A stretch of DNA of 64,000 nt from Mycolicibacterium sp. TY81 (GTDB lineage: Bacteria > Actinomycetota > Actinomycetes > Mycobacteriales > Mycobacteriaceae): the NCBI RefSeq assembly GCF_018326285.1, contig NZ_AP023362.1:186001-250000 (forward strand). Direction: 5' to 3'. A program made the translations under genes and the position numbers. Below the pieces are notes generated by a model, which saw nothing but the letters and a program-made list of their open reading frames with translations, searched no databases and was not told where the DNA came from. Shown in pieces: positions 36,834 to 45,001 of the stretch. Numbering within the stretch: the stretch's first letter is position 1; the number at the start of each line of letters is the position of its first letter.

Positions 36834-37492
36834 CCGTTCCCGTGACTGTGCTGGTGGTGGCGAAGGCTCCGGTACCTGGTCTGGCCAAAACCCGGTTGGC
36901 CCACACATTGGGTGCGGAGGGAGCGGCGGATCTCGCCGCCGCCGCGCTGTTGGACACTCTGGACGCGGTGGCCGCGACGCCGACCGTCGCGCGCATGGTG
37001 GCGTTGACCGGCGATCTTGCGTCCGCGCGGGGGGCCGCCGCGATCCGGGAACGGCTGGCAGAATTCACCGTTGTTCCCCAGCGTGGCAATGATTTTGGTG
37101 AGCGCTTGGCCAATGCGCACCACGATGCGGCGTGCCTCGGATACCCGGTGCTGCAGATCGGCATGGACACCCCGCAGGTGACTGCCAAGTTGCTGACGGC
37201 GTGCGCACTTCGGTTGCTTCGCGCCGACTCGGTGCTGGGGCCGGCCAGCGATGGTGGTTGGTGGCTGCTCGGGCTGCACAACGGCGTCGGCGCCGACAGC
37301 CTGCGTACGGTTCCGATGTCGCAAGCCGATACCGGGGCCCGGACACAGCGCGCTTTGGCGCACGCCGGCCTGACCGTGGATTTGGTGACCGAACTGTCGG
37401 ATGTCGACGTCATCGACGACATCGCCGTAGTGCGGGCGCGCTGTCCGCAGGGCAGTCGGTTCCGGAGCCTTACTGCGGCGATCGGGGTGTGA
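36830..37492 (+). CDS. DUF2064/TIGR04282-family nucleotidyltransferase-like protein
   Basis: 220 residues; ATG overlaps the GT2 stop. VLVVAKAPVPGLAKTRLA at the start is the nucleotide-binding loop of GT-A/CofC-like enzymes; QIGMDTPQVT and GPASDGGWWLLGL are family hallmarks. Related proteins include LPPG:FO guanylyltransferase CofC and a putative glycosyltransferase in arsenosugar clusters. The reaction here is unknown, but a nucleotidyl- or sugar-transfer role next to a GT2 fits. Confidence 0.82.
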   Translation: MTVPVTVLVVAKAPVPGLAKTRLAHTLGAEGAADLAAAALLDTLDAVAATPTVARMVALTGDLASARGAAAIRERLAEFTVVPQRGNDFGERLANAHHDAACLGYPVLQIGMDTPQVTAKLLTACALRLLRADSVLGPASDGGWWLLGLHNGVGADSLRTVPMSQADTGARTQRALAHAGLTVDLVTELSDVDVIDDIAVVRARCPQGSRFRSLTAAIGV

Positions 37493-37493
37493 C

Positions 37494-38123
37494 GTGTTCG
37501 GAAACCTGTATGAGCGCGCACTGGTCGGGGAGCGGTGCTGGGTCCGCCAGGACGACGGCAGTCGGCAACGTCTGCCCGTGCACAACTGGCTGGGCGGTCG
37601 CCGGGCGGATCGGAGGTTTGATCGGGCAGTTCTGGCATTGTGCGACGGGCCGACCATCGACCTCGGGTGCGGACCAGGTCGGCTGGTGGCCGATCTGATT
37701 CGGCGCGGCGTGCCGGCGCTCGGCGTCGACCAGTCCGCCACCGCCGTCGAACTTGCACGGCGCAGCGGCGCTCCGGCGTTGCGCCGCGATGTCTTCGACC
37801 CGCTCCCAGGCATGGGCCGCTGGCAGACAGTGCTGCTGGCGGACGGTAACGTCGGGCTGGGCGGTGACCCGACGCGCGTGCTTCGCCGGGCTGCCGATCT
37901 GCTTCGGCGCGGAGGCCTGTGTATCGCCGAATTCGACTCGGCCCCAAGCGGAGTGATAACTCGATGGGTGCGGCTGGAATCGGCGCGGACGGTTGGTCCG
38001 TGGTTTCGGTGGGCGACGGTCGGAGTCGACAGCGCGCCCAGGATCGCCGGCGACGCCGGCCTGAAGGTCGTCGATATGCACCCGGTCGGGGACCGGATGC
38101 TCGCGAGTCTGGCGTTGCGATGA
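37494..38123 (+). CDS. Class I SAM-dependent methyltransferase
   Basis: 209 residues from GTG 37494, one base after the previous stop. SAM motif I is TIDLGCGPGRLVADL (about residues 54-68), followed by GVDQSATAVELAR and a motif-IV like LLADGNVGLG. Small-molecule type; no membrane segment. Its stop overlaps the next ATG. Substrate unknown; operon context points to a modified lipid or glycan. Confidence 0.83.
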   Translation: MFGNLYERALVGERCWVRQDDGSRQRLPVHNWLGGRRADRRFDRAVLALCDGPTIDLGCGPGRLVADLIRRGVPALGVDQSATAVELARRSGAPALRRDVFDPLPGMGRWQTVLLADGNVGLGGDPTRVLRRAADLLRRGGLCIAEFDSAPSGVITRWVRLESARTVGPWFRWATVGVDSAPRIAGDAGLKVVDMHPVGDRMLASLALR

Positions 38124-39226
38124 GCGGCACGGAACTACGCAGCACCGCCGTCACCGCGCGGGTCGGCATGATGCTCGGCATCGCGGTCACGCTGTGTTTC
38201 GTCACCGGGTTGATCAGCCACTTCATCCAGCATCCGCAACCGTGGTTCTACTGGCCCGCGCATCCGGTCTGGCTGTACCGGCTGACGCAGGGCACGCACG
38301 TCGCCTCTGGTATCGCGGCGATTCCGCTGACCGTCGTCAAGCTGTGGTCGGTGTGGCCCAAGCTGTTCGAACGTCCCATCATTGGCGGCGTCGCCAAACA
38401 GCTCGAGCGCGCCTCCATCCTGGTCCTGGTGGGGGCGATGCTGTTCGAGCTCTCCACCGGTCTGCTGAACATCGCGCAGTGGTACGTCTTCAAGTTCTTT
38501 TTCACCACGTCGCATTACGCGGTGGCCTACCTCGCGGCGGGTGCGGTCCTGGTGCACATTGCGGTGAAGCTGCCGGTGATCCGGCGGGCTCTTGGCGAAC
38601 CGCTCGGCGATGTCGCGACCGGCGGTGCGGTTGGGCCGACGCGGCGCAGCGTGTTGTTGGGTACCGGGGCGGCGGTCGCGGTCGCGACGGTGGCGACGGT
38701 CGGGCAGAGTGTCGGATGGCTACGTGGGGTGTCGTTGCTGTCGCCACGCTCCGGTAAAGGGCCGCAAGGTATTCCGGTGAATCGGACAGCGGTCGCGGCC
38801 GGCGTGCTGCAAGCTGCTGGGTCGCCGAATTATCGGCTCACCGTCGTCAACGGCGCCCGTAGTCGAGCGTTCTCGGTGGCTGAACTCAATGCCATGCCGC
38901 AGAGGACATTCCACCTGCCGATCGCCTGTGTCGAAGGCTGGAGTGCCGACGCCGAGTGGACCGGCGTGGTGCTCGCGGACCTGATCGCCATGGTGGGCGG
39001 GTCGCCGCAGGCCGACGTGCGGATGGATTCGCTGGAGCCGCCCGGCCCGTATTCGCGCACCGTGCTGCCCGCGCGTCATGCCCGGGATGGTCAGACGTTG
39101 GTCGCGCTCAAACTGAATGGGGAGACGCTGCATCCGGACCACGGATACCCATGTCGGCTCATCGCTCCGTCGAGACCTGGTGTGTTGCAGACCAAATGGC
39201 TGTCCCGGATCGAGGTGATGCAATGA
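38120..39226 (+). CDS. Cytochrome b membrane domain fused to sulfite-oxidase-fold molybdopterin enzyme (MsrQ-MsrP-like)
   Basis: 368 residues from the ATG overlapping the methyltransferase stop. Residues 1-160 hold four membrane helices with His residues (H34, H60, H132, H146) suited to heme b. Residues about 225-368 form the molybdopterin domain with the Mo-ligand Cys270 in LPIACVEGWS. Between them, TRRSVLLGTGAAVAV (R175-R176) looks like a Tat signal inside the chain, placing the Mo domain outside the membrane. In E. coli, MsrP and MsrQ are separate proteins that repair oxidised methionine. The fusion suggests a similar electron path, substrate unknown. Confidence 0.82.
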   Translation: MSGTELRSTAVTARVGMMLGIAVTLCFVTGLISHFIQHPQPWFYWPAHPVWLYRLTQGTHVASGIAAIPLTVVKLWSVWPKLFERPIIGGVAKQLERASILVLVGAMLFELSTGLLNIAQWYVFKFFFTTSHYAVAYLAAGAVLVHIAVKLPVIRRALGEPLGDVATGGAVGPTRRSVLLGTGAAVAVATVATVGQSVGWLRGVSLLSPRSGKGPQGIPVNRTAVAAGVLQAAGSPNYRLTVVNGARSRAFSVAELNAMPQRTFHLPIACVEGWSADAEWTGVVLADLIAMVGGSPQADVRMDSLEPPGPYSRTVLPARHARDGQTLVALKLNGETLHPDHGYPCRLIAPSRPGVLQTKWLSRIEVMQ

Positions 39227-39690
39227 GGGCCACTCGGGTGCTTCTGATGATCTCAGGGCTGGCGCTGGCCGGGTACGGCGTGACCCTGGTGTTCGAGAAT
39301 CCGCCGGTGATCATGATGCGCATGGCGGTGTGGGCGTTGGTCGCGGTCGCCGTGCACGACGTGGTGTTCGCTCCGCTGTGCGTGGCGCTGGGCTTCGCGG
39401 CGCGCCGGATACTTCCGGTCAGGTGGCAGGCGCCGGTCGCGGTGGCCGCGTTGTGTTCAGCGGTGCTTGGCCTGCTTGCGATCCCGGTCTTCGACAAGCC
39501 AGGCATGCACCTGGACAACATGACTGTGCTGGATCGTGATTACCATGCCGGACTGTGGATTTCACTGGCCCTGGTGTGGGCGTGCGTGCCCGGCTATCTG
39601 GTGGCCAGGCGGCTGCTACCAGTTCGTCAGAATCAGGTGGTTGAGGGCCAGTGCGCCGATGACGTTGGCGGCCAGCCACCAGCGCCGTGA
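39223..39690 (+). CDS. Small four-helix membrane protein of the Mo-oxidoreductase operon
   Basis: 155 residues from the ATG overlapping the oxidoreductase stop. Four hydrophobic helices, with an Asp/His-containing loop (DKPGMHLDNMTVLDRDYHAG). The last 75 bases overlap the convergent glycosyltransferase-like gene. No family recognised; tight coupling suggests a partner of the upstream membrane oxidoreductase. Confidence 0.7.
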   Translation: MRATRVLLMISGLALAGYGVTLVFENPPVIMMRMAVWALVAVAVHDVVFAPLCVALGFAARRILPVRWQAPVAVAALCSAVLGLLAIPVFDKPGMHLDNMTVLDRDYHAGLWISLALVWACVPGYLVARRLLPVRQNQVVEGQCADDVGGQPPAP

Positions 39691-40965
39691 CGGCGCCGGC
39701 AGTAGCGCGCCGGCGGCGGTCAGCCAGACGGTGAACGGCAGCCAGATCCGTTCGGTTTCAGCCTTGCTCAGCATGCTCAGGTCGGCACACGTGATGGCCA
39801 ACAGTGCGGCGAGCGTCAATAGGTGGATGCCGCTTCGGCGGTGAAGCGCGACGCGGTCGAATGCCAGGCTCAGCCCGGCGACGCTGCCCAGGCCGATGGC
39901 GCACACCACAGAAGCCAGGTTCGCCCACGACCAGTACTGAAATGGGCGGTTCATGGCGATGCCCTGCCAATACCGTTGCTGCACCAGGGTATAACCGTCG
40001 AACCACCAGAAGCCCGTCGCGGCGAACGCGCCGACCACGGCCAGCGCCGCCACCGTCGCGGGCGCGAGGACTCGGACCGCTGTGCGGCGGTCCGGCGCCG
40101 TGATCAGCACCGCGACAGCCGGTATCGCCATCAGACCGAGACCGTAGTTCAGGAAGATGCCCCAGCCCAGCAGCAGGCCCGCGCCGGCGCCGGTAAGGAT
40201 CGGGTGTCGGTCACGCGTCGCGAGCGCCAGCAGAGCGATTCCCCAGGCGGCGATACCGGCGTAGTAACCGTCGGCGGACACGGCAATCCAGATGGCAGTC
40301 GGGGCGACTGCGACGAAGGGTGCGGCGGCTCGGGCCGTCGCCTCACCGGACAGAACGCGCAGCGTCACGACGATGGCTGCCGCGGCACTGGATCCGACCA
40401 GTAGGCACCAGAGGCCGGCCCAGGCGCCGCCGCCCAGCCCGATGCGATCCAGCCATACAAATGTCAGCAATGCGCCGGGCGGGTGGCCCGAAACGTGGGT
40501 GATCCACGAATGTGGTTGGTAATCGAGGATTCTGGACGAGAAGGTGCGCAAAGCCTCAGGGATGTCGGTGATGCTCGGCACTTGTCGGAGGTATTCGTGC
40601 TGCGCCGTCAGGCGCCCTGCGAAACCCCGCTGCCAGCCGTCGACCATGGCCAACGAGAATGCCCAGGAGCAGGAGACAGCCCATGCGGTCAGTGGTACTG
40701 CGCGCCACGGTAATCGCGCGGCGACTGGCTGTCCCCACAGCACCGCGGCCATTGCGATCAGCGCTGCAGGTGCCGTACCCCAGCCGATGTGCGCGTTCCA
40801 CCAGCCGAAGATGGGTGCAGTCTGTGCGAAACTTCGGATCTGGGCTGGGGTGCTGTTGATCAGCGGGGTGACGATCCCCAGATGCAGCGGCGGCACCGCG
40901 AACGCGACGACCACGAGCGTCAGCCCCACGACGGCGGCCGTTGCTGTCCTTCGGCGAATGTTCAC
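39616..40965 (-). CDS. Polytopic membrane glycosyltransferase-like protein (GT-C type)
   Basis: 449 residues from GTG 40965 (the frame is open further upstream without a good start). About eleven membrane helices; a first outside loop with acidic residues and a long loop RILDYQPHSWITHVSGHPPG, the layout of GT39/GT87-like lipid-linked sugar transferases. It overlaps the previous membrane gene tail to tail. Donor and acceptor unknown; with the GT2 next door it suggests glycan or lipoglycan assembly. Confidence 0.7.
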   Translation of the reverse strand: MNIRRRTATAAVVGLTLVVVAFAVPPLHLGIVTPLINSTPAQIRSFAQTAPIFGWWNAHIGWGTAPAALIAMAAVLWGQPVAARLPWRAVPLTAWAVSCSWAFSLAMVDGWQRGFAGRLTAQHEYLRQVPSITDIPEALRTFSSRILDYQPHSWITHVSGHPPGALLTFVWLDRIGLGGGAWAGLWCLLVGSSAAAAIVVTLRVLSGEATARAAAPFVAVAPTAIWIAVSADGYYAGIAAWGIALLALATRDRHPILTGAGAGLLLGWGIFLNYGLGLMAIPAVAVLITAPDRRTAVRVLAPATVAALAVVGAFAATGFWWFDGYTLVQQRYWQGIAMNRPFQYWSWANLASVVCAIGLGSVAGLSLAFDRVALHRRSGIHLLTLAALLAITCADLSMLSKAETERIWLPFTVWLTAAGALLPAPSRRWWLAANVIGALALNHLILTNW

Positions 40966-41106
40966 GGCTGCCAGCCTAAGAGTGGGCTGCCGGTGAAACG
41001 GTGACGATTCGATGACCCTTGCGGGGTGTAGCACGGGAGATCTGCTTCTGCGCGGTTGCATGTTGCGGTCGTGGCATCGATCGATGACACGGTTGCCGAC
41101 CAGTAC

Positions 41107-41143
41107 TGTACTCTCCCGTACGATAAATGTACTAGAAAGTACA
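41107..41143. promoter_or_regulatory. Tandem TetR-type operator before the DUF417-GNAT operon
   Basis: A perfect palindrome TGTACT-AGAA-AGTACA lies at 41128-41143, with a second, weaker copy TGTACT-CTCC-CGTACG at 41107-41122. The same TGTACT-N4-AGTACA is found at 46559-46574 between the tetR and peroxiredoxin genes. It ends 55 bases before the gene start here, against 58 there. Confidence 0.7.
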
Positions 41144-41197
41144 CTACTGGCTTATTGCCCGGAGTGGGCTTTCATCGCATCGTGGAAGGACGAGCCG

Positions 41198-41692
41198 TTG
41201 TCTGTTCAACCCGCGGCCATATCGAGCCGTATCAGCAGGTTGGGGCAGGCAGTGGCCCGGTATGGATTGGTCGTCGTGCTGGCGTGGATCGGTGTGGGCA
41301 AGTTCGTCAAGATGGAAGCCCATGTGCTGATTGAGCACAACCCGCTGATGTCCTGGATCTACCTGGTGCTCAGTCACAGCGCTGTGGCCACGGCCCTAGG
41401 TACTGCCGAGATCCTCGCCGCGGTCCTGATCGCACTGCATCGGGTGTGGCCACTGCTGTCTGCCGTGGGTAGTGCCATGGCGGTGGTGCTGTTCGTCGGA
41501 ACGCTGAGCTTCCTGTTCACCACGCCGGGTCTGGTGGTTGGACATGCGGGCCCGATCCCGATTTTGGGTGCTCTGCCCGGCCAGTTTCTGTTGAAGGATC
41601 TGGTGCTCATCGGAGTGGCCATCTGGACCTTGGGTGATGCGCTCGACGGTCGTCGTATGCCGCCCGCTGCGAAGCAGAACTCGGGTGGCTGA
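41198..41692 (+). CDS. DUF417 (YkgB/RclC-like) membrane protein 1
   Basis: 164 residues from TTG 41198, preceded by GGAAGGACGAG; the frame is open further upstream but would run through the operator. Four membrane helices with the DUF417 pattern: RYGLVVVLAWIGVGKF, HNPLMSWIYLVL, LGTAEILAAVLIAL, LSFLFTTPG, GQFLLKDLVLIG. E. coli RclC, of this family, helps survive reactive chlorine. Here the gene heads an operon with a double GNAT protein and carries a TetR-type operator. Confidence 0.8.
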   Translation: MSVQPAAISSRISRLGQAVARYGLVVVLAWIGVGKFVKMEAHVLIEHNPLMSWIYLVLSHSAVATALGTAEILAAVLIALHRVWPLLSAVGSAMAVVLFVGTLSFLFTTPGLVVGHAGPIPILGALPGQFLLKDLVLIGVAIWTLGDALDGRRMPPAAKQNSGG

Positions 41693-41694
41693 CC

Positions 41695-43113
41695 ATGGAC
41701 AGCAACACATCATTGTTCTGCAGTACGTCTCTGGCCGGCCGCATCGAACACGCTGAGGCGCAGCTCATTGCACTCGCGAGTGCACCCGCCCGGCAGCGCA
41801 ACAGGTCGGGATTCGCCACTCCGCTGGGTGGCGGAGTGGCATGTTTCGCTGAACCTGGATCACCGATGAACAAAGTGGTCGGGCTGGGTTTCGATGGCGC
41901 GCTTGACCCGGTAGCTCTCGGCGCTATCGAGCTGGAATATGCGATACGCGAAACGCCCACGCAGATAGAACTTTCCAGTCTCGCCGACCGCGAGGTCGCG
42001 GTACTGCTGTCGCGCCGCGGTTATCGGCTCGTCGCGCACGAGTGCGTCCTCGGTCGGCGCCTTGACTGTGCGCTACCGGTGGCGACCTCACCGGGAATCG
42101 ACGTACGGGTATGCGGCCCAGAAGAATTCGACGCCTGGTTGGACGTAGTGGTGGCAGGTACGGCCCATCCTGACGATGAGGGTGTGGGTTTCCACGAGCA
42201 ATTCTCCGACGAAGCCATCGAGCGGGACGAACGCGACTTCTACGATGCCGGCGCCACGATGTACGTCGGTCGATGTGATGGCGTGATTGCCGGTGGTGCG
42301 AGCCTGATGATCACAGGGGGCATTGCTCAATTCACCGGTGCCGCAACCGCTCCGGCGTATCGTCGTCGCGGGATACAGAACGCACTGCTGGCACGGCGCC
42401 TGACAGACGCAGCGGAAGCCGGCTGCGATATTGCGGTGATCACCACGGCGCCCGGCTCCAAGTCGCAAGAGAACGCCCAACGTCGCGGCTTCCAACTGTT
42501 GTACACCCGCGCCATGTTGATAAAGCCGGTTGACGGCCCGATCCAGGCGTCAGGCTCGGGTGAGAACGGGAGCGGTACTTGGAAGTTGGTGTCTGCGCAG
42601 GGAATGTGCGTCAGCAGTGAAACTGCGGGCACGGATTTTGCGGAGCCGGTGAGGATCGTGCCGTTCGACGGAGACCGGCGGGCTCTCATCGATCTGTTCC
42701 GGCTGGCCGAGGATTCCGAGCGCAAACTTGACGGCTACATCGGTGCAGGGCGCGTTTGGGTCGCCATGCGCGGATCGGCCGAAGTCGTCGGACACATCCA
42801 AGTCACCGTGAGTGATCACGGCGAAACATGGGAGGTGGCCAACATGGCCGTCGCTGTGCCGCACCGCGGTGCCGGCGTCGGGCGCCGCCTGCTCGAGCAG
42901 GTGATCGATGACGCTCGCGCCGGCGGTGCCCGACGAGTCCAATTGGCCACTGCGACAGCAGATATTGGCAATCTGCGTTTCTACCAGCGCTGCGGATTCC
43001 GGCTCGGTCGCGTAGTGCATGACGCCTTCGGCCCGCACTCGGGCTACCCGGCCGGCACGGCATCAGACGGGATTGCCGTGCGCGACCAGGTGTGGTTCGA
43101 GCGCGTGTTGTAG
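41695..43113 (+). CDS. Protein with two GNAT acetyltransferase domains
   Basis: 472 residues starting two bases after the DUF417 gene. Two acetyl-CoA-binding motif A sequences are visible: APAYRRRGIQNALLARRL near residue 220 and VPHRGAGVGRRLLEQVIDD near residue 400, each followed by a stretch ending RRGF or RCGF, so the protein is an N-terminal plus C-terminal GNAT fusion. It transfers acetyl groups to an unknown amine. Cotranscription with DUF417 under the shared operator suggests a role in stress or detoxification. Confidence 0.82.
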   Translation: MDSNTSLFCSTSLAGRIEHAEAQLIALASAPARQRNRSGFATPLGGGVACFAEPGSPMNKVVGLGFDGALDPVALGAIELEYAIRETPTQIELSSLADREVAVLLSRRGYRLVAHECVLGRRLDCALPVATSPGIDVRVCGPEEFDAWLDVVVAGTAHPDDEGVGFHEQFSDEAIERDERDFYDAGATMYVGRCDGVIAGGASLMITGGIAQFTGAATAPAYRRRGIQNALLARRLTDAAEAGCDIAVITTAPGSKSQENAQRRGFQLLYTRAMLIKPVDGPIQASGSGENGSGTWKLVSAQGMCVSSETAGTDFAEPVRIVPFDGDRRALIDLFRLAEDSERKLDGYIGAGRVWVAMRGSAEVVGHIQVTVSDHGETWEVANMAVAVPHRGAGVGRRLLEQVIDDARAGGARRVQLATATADIGNLRFYQRCGFRLGRVVHDAFGPHSGYPAGTASDGIAVRDQVWFERVL

Positions 43114-43153
43114 CGGCGCAGCATGCCGGCCGGCATGCTGCGCCGAGTGAGAC

Positions 43154-43498
43154 CTATTTTGCGTTCGGGCAGGTGATATCGACGTAGGCGGTGTCGAACC
43201 GCGCGGGTTCCATGAGTGTCATGCCGTCTGCCTGCATCGTTACGCGCAGGCCGGAGATGCTGGTGACCTTGCATTCGGACAACGGGACGTTGGGGTGCCC
43301 TTCGAGCCAGTTGAACGAGACGTTGTAGCCCGCGGATTGCAGCTCCTGGACAGCGGTGCTGGCGGGTCCGTCGCCGGGTGTGGGCAGGATCGGTGGGTTG
43401 GCCGAGGCGTTCGGCACGCCCGCGAAGGCTACGGCGGCGCCGGCGATGACGGTCCAGCGGGCGGCTTTGCCCAAGCTCGCTGTGACGGTGTTGCTCAT
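43154..43498 (-). CDS. Small exported mycobacterial protein, two conserved Cys (paralogue 1)
   Basis: 114 residues from ATG 43498 (GAGGAG 8-13 bases upstream). Signal peptide: basic start, AARWTVIAGAAVAFAGVPNASA, cleavage near residue 33. The mature part has LQSAGYNVSFN, then PLSECKVTSISGL and ends VDITCPNAK. The same layout (LRAEGYLVQIN, PLTACSVSNV, VDVVCPDGC) occurs in the protein at 47360-47599. The two Cys could form a disulfide. Function unknown. Confidence 0.75.
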   Translation of the reverse strand: MSNTVTASLGKAARWTVIAGAAVAFAGVPNASANPPILPTPGDGPASTAVQELQSAGYNVSFNWLEGHPNVPLSECKVTSISGLRVTMQADGMTLMEPARFDTAYVDITCPNAK

Positions 43499-43568
43499 GA
43501 TGTGCGCTCCTCGTTTGGTCGTTGGGGCCGTGGCCCATTCGCCGATTGAGTGTTGGCGAAGGCCCACT

Positions 43569-43704
43569 CCGTTACGGATCGCCGCGCGACGGGACTATCT
43601 GACGATTCTGTGACGCGCGGTCGCCGGCGGACTTTCCCCGTAACGACCGGGCCGTCGGCCCACACGTCCGTGGTGCGCGCGGCCAGAGGCCGGGGGCCGT
43701 AACG
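43569..43704. promoter_or_regulatory. Three copies of CCGTAACG in the divergent promoter region
   Basis: CCGTAACG occurs at 43638-43645 and 43697-43704 on the plus strand and at 43570-43577 on the minus strand, all within the region between the exported-protein gene and the second DUF417 gene. An 8-mer seen three times in 136 bases suggests a regulator or ECF-sigma site; which one is unknown. Confidence 0.4.
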
Positions 43705-43782
43705 TTCGGGCGCCGGCGACCCACTCAGTTCTGTGATCGTCGGCGGGCAGGCCGCCGCGAGACAGCCGAAAGAGGTAAACCA

Positions 43783-44286
43783 ATGACCGCGACGAACATT
43801 CGGGCCCGAGTCGAATCATTGACAACAGAGGCCATAGTGAGTCGAATCGCCGGCCATCTCGCTCGCTACGGACTTGTCATCGTGATCGGGTGGATTGGCT
43901 TACTGAAATTCACTTCGTATGAGGCGCAAGGTATTCAGCCGCTCGTCGCGCACAGCCCGTTCATGAGCTGGCTGTACGACATCTTCTCCGTGACGACGTT
44001 CTCGTCGCTGCTCGGTGTGCTCGAGGTTGGCACTGCGGTGTTGCTCGCTGTCAAGCCGTGGTGGCCGAAAGTGTCGGCGGTCGGCAGCCTGATCGCGGTC
44101 GGGCTGTTCGTTGCGACCATCAGTTTCCTGTTCACCACGCCCGGGATCGGTGAGTCGGCCGCCGGCGGCTTCCCGGCGCTGTCGATGACGGGCCAGTTCC
44201 TGATCAAAGACGTTGCGCTGCTTGGCCTTGCGGCGTGGACACTGGCCGATGCGCTGGGTGCCGGGCGGGAGGGTGATCGTGTCTGA
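43783..44286 (+). CDS. DUF417 (YkgB/RclC-like) membrane protein 2
   Basis: 167 residues; AAAGAGG precedes the ATG. It is close to E. coli RclC in its key blocks: VIVIGWIGLLKFTSYEAQGI, HSPFMSWLYDIF, ATISFLFTTPG, GQFLIKDVALLG. Four membrane helices. Paralogue of the protein at 41198. The next gene, a flavodoxin-fold reductase, overlaps its end, which hints at a redox pair. It does not carry the TGTACT palindrome upstream. Confidence 0.85.
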   Translation: MTATNIRARVESLTTEAIVSRIAGHLARYGLVIVIGWIGLLKFTSYEAQGIQPLVAHSPFMSWLYDIFSVTTFSSLLGVLEVGTAVLLAVKPWWPKVSAVGSLIAVGLFVATISFLFTTPGIGESAAGGFPALSMTGQFLIKDVALLGLAAWTLADALGAGREGDRV

Positions 44287-44995
44287 TCGGCCTGCTGACT
44301 TCGACGGCCTGCGTGCGCTGTTCATCAACTGCACGCTCAAGAGATCGCCCGAGGTGAGCAACACCGAAGGTCTGATCGACATCAGCAGTCGCATCATGGC
44401 CGCCAATGGTGTCGAGGTCGAGGTGGTGCGCGCCGTCGACCACGACATCGCCACCGGCGTTTGGCCGGACATGCGCGAGCACGGGTGGGCGACCGACGAT
44501 TGGCCGGCGATCTTCGACAAGGTGCTGGCCGCTGACATTCTGGTGCTCGCCGGCCCGATCTGGTTGGGCGACAACAGTTCTGTGATGAAGCAAGTACACG
44601 AACGGCTCTATGGCGGCTCGCACCTGCTCAACGACGCCGGGCAGTACCTGTACTACGGGCGGGTCGGCGGTTGCCTGATCACCGGCAACGAGGACGGTGT
44701 CAAGCACTGCGCACAGAACGTGCTCTACACCTTGCAACACATCGGGTACACCATTCCGCCGCAGGCCGACGCCGGCTGGATCGGTGAAGCAGGTCCGGGC
44801 CCGTCCTATCTGGACCCCGGCTCGGGCGGGCCGGAGAACGACTTCACCAACCGCAACACCACGTTCATGACGTGGAACCTGATGCACCTGGCACGGATGC
44901 TGCGCGCCGGCGGCGGCATCCCCGCCTACGGCAATGTGCGATCAGGATGGGACGCCGGTTGCCGGTACGACTTCACCAATCCGGAGTACCGCTGA
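44279..44995 (+). CDS. Flavodoxin-fold NAD(P)H-dependent oxidoreductase
   Basis: 238 residues from GTG 44279, seven bases after GGGAGG and overlapping the DUF417 stop by eight bases. FMN-binding fold: ALFINCTLKRSPEVSNTEGL (phosphate loop), VLAGPIWLGDNSSVMKQVHERL, and GGCLITGNEDGVKHCAQNVL. Such proteins reduce quinones, flavins or electrophiles. Its coupling to an RclC-like membrane protein suggests that it passes electrons to, or works with, it. Substrate not evident. Confidence 0.82.
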   Translation: MSDRPADFDGLRALFINCTLKRSPEVSNTEGLIDISSRIMAANGVEVEVVRAVDHDIATGVWPDMREHGWATDDWPAIFDKVLAADILVLAGPIWLGDNSSVMKQVHERLYGGSHLLNDAGQYLYYGRVGGCLITGNEDGVKHCAQNVLYTLQHIGYTIPPQADAGWIGEAGPGPSYLDPGSGGPENDFTNRNTTFMTWNLMHLARMLRAGGGIPAYGNVRSGWDAGCRYDFTNPEYR

Positions 44996-45001
44996 GCGAC
45001 T

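Noticed and set aside
36736..38226. A 496-codon minus-strand frame across the glycosyltransferase operon
   Set aside because: Opposes three coupled genes with clear motifs; no domain and shadow-like composition.
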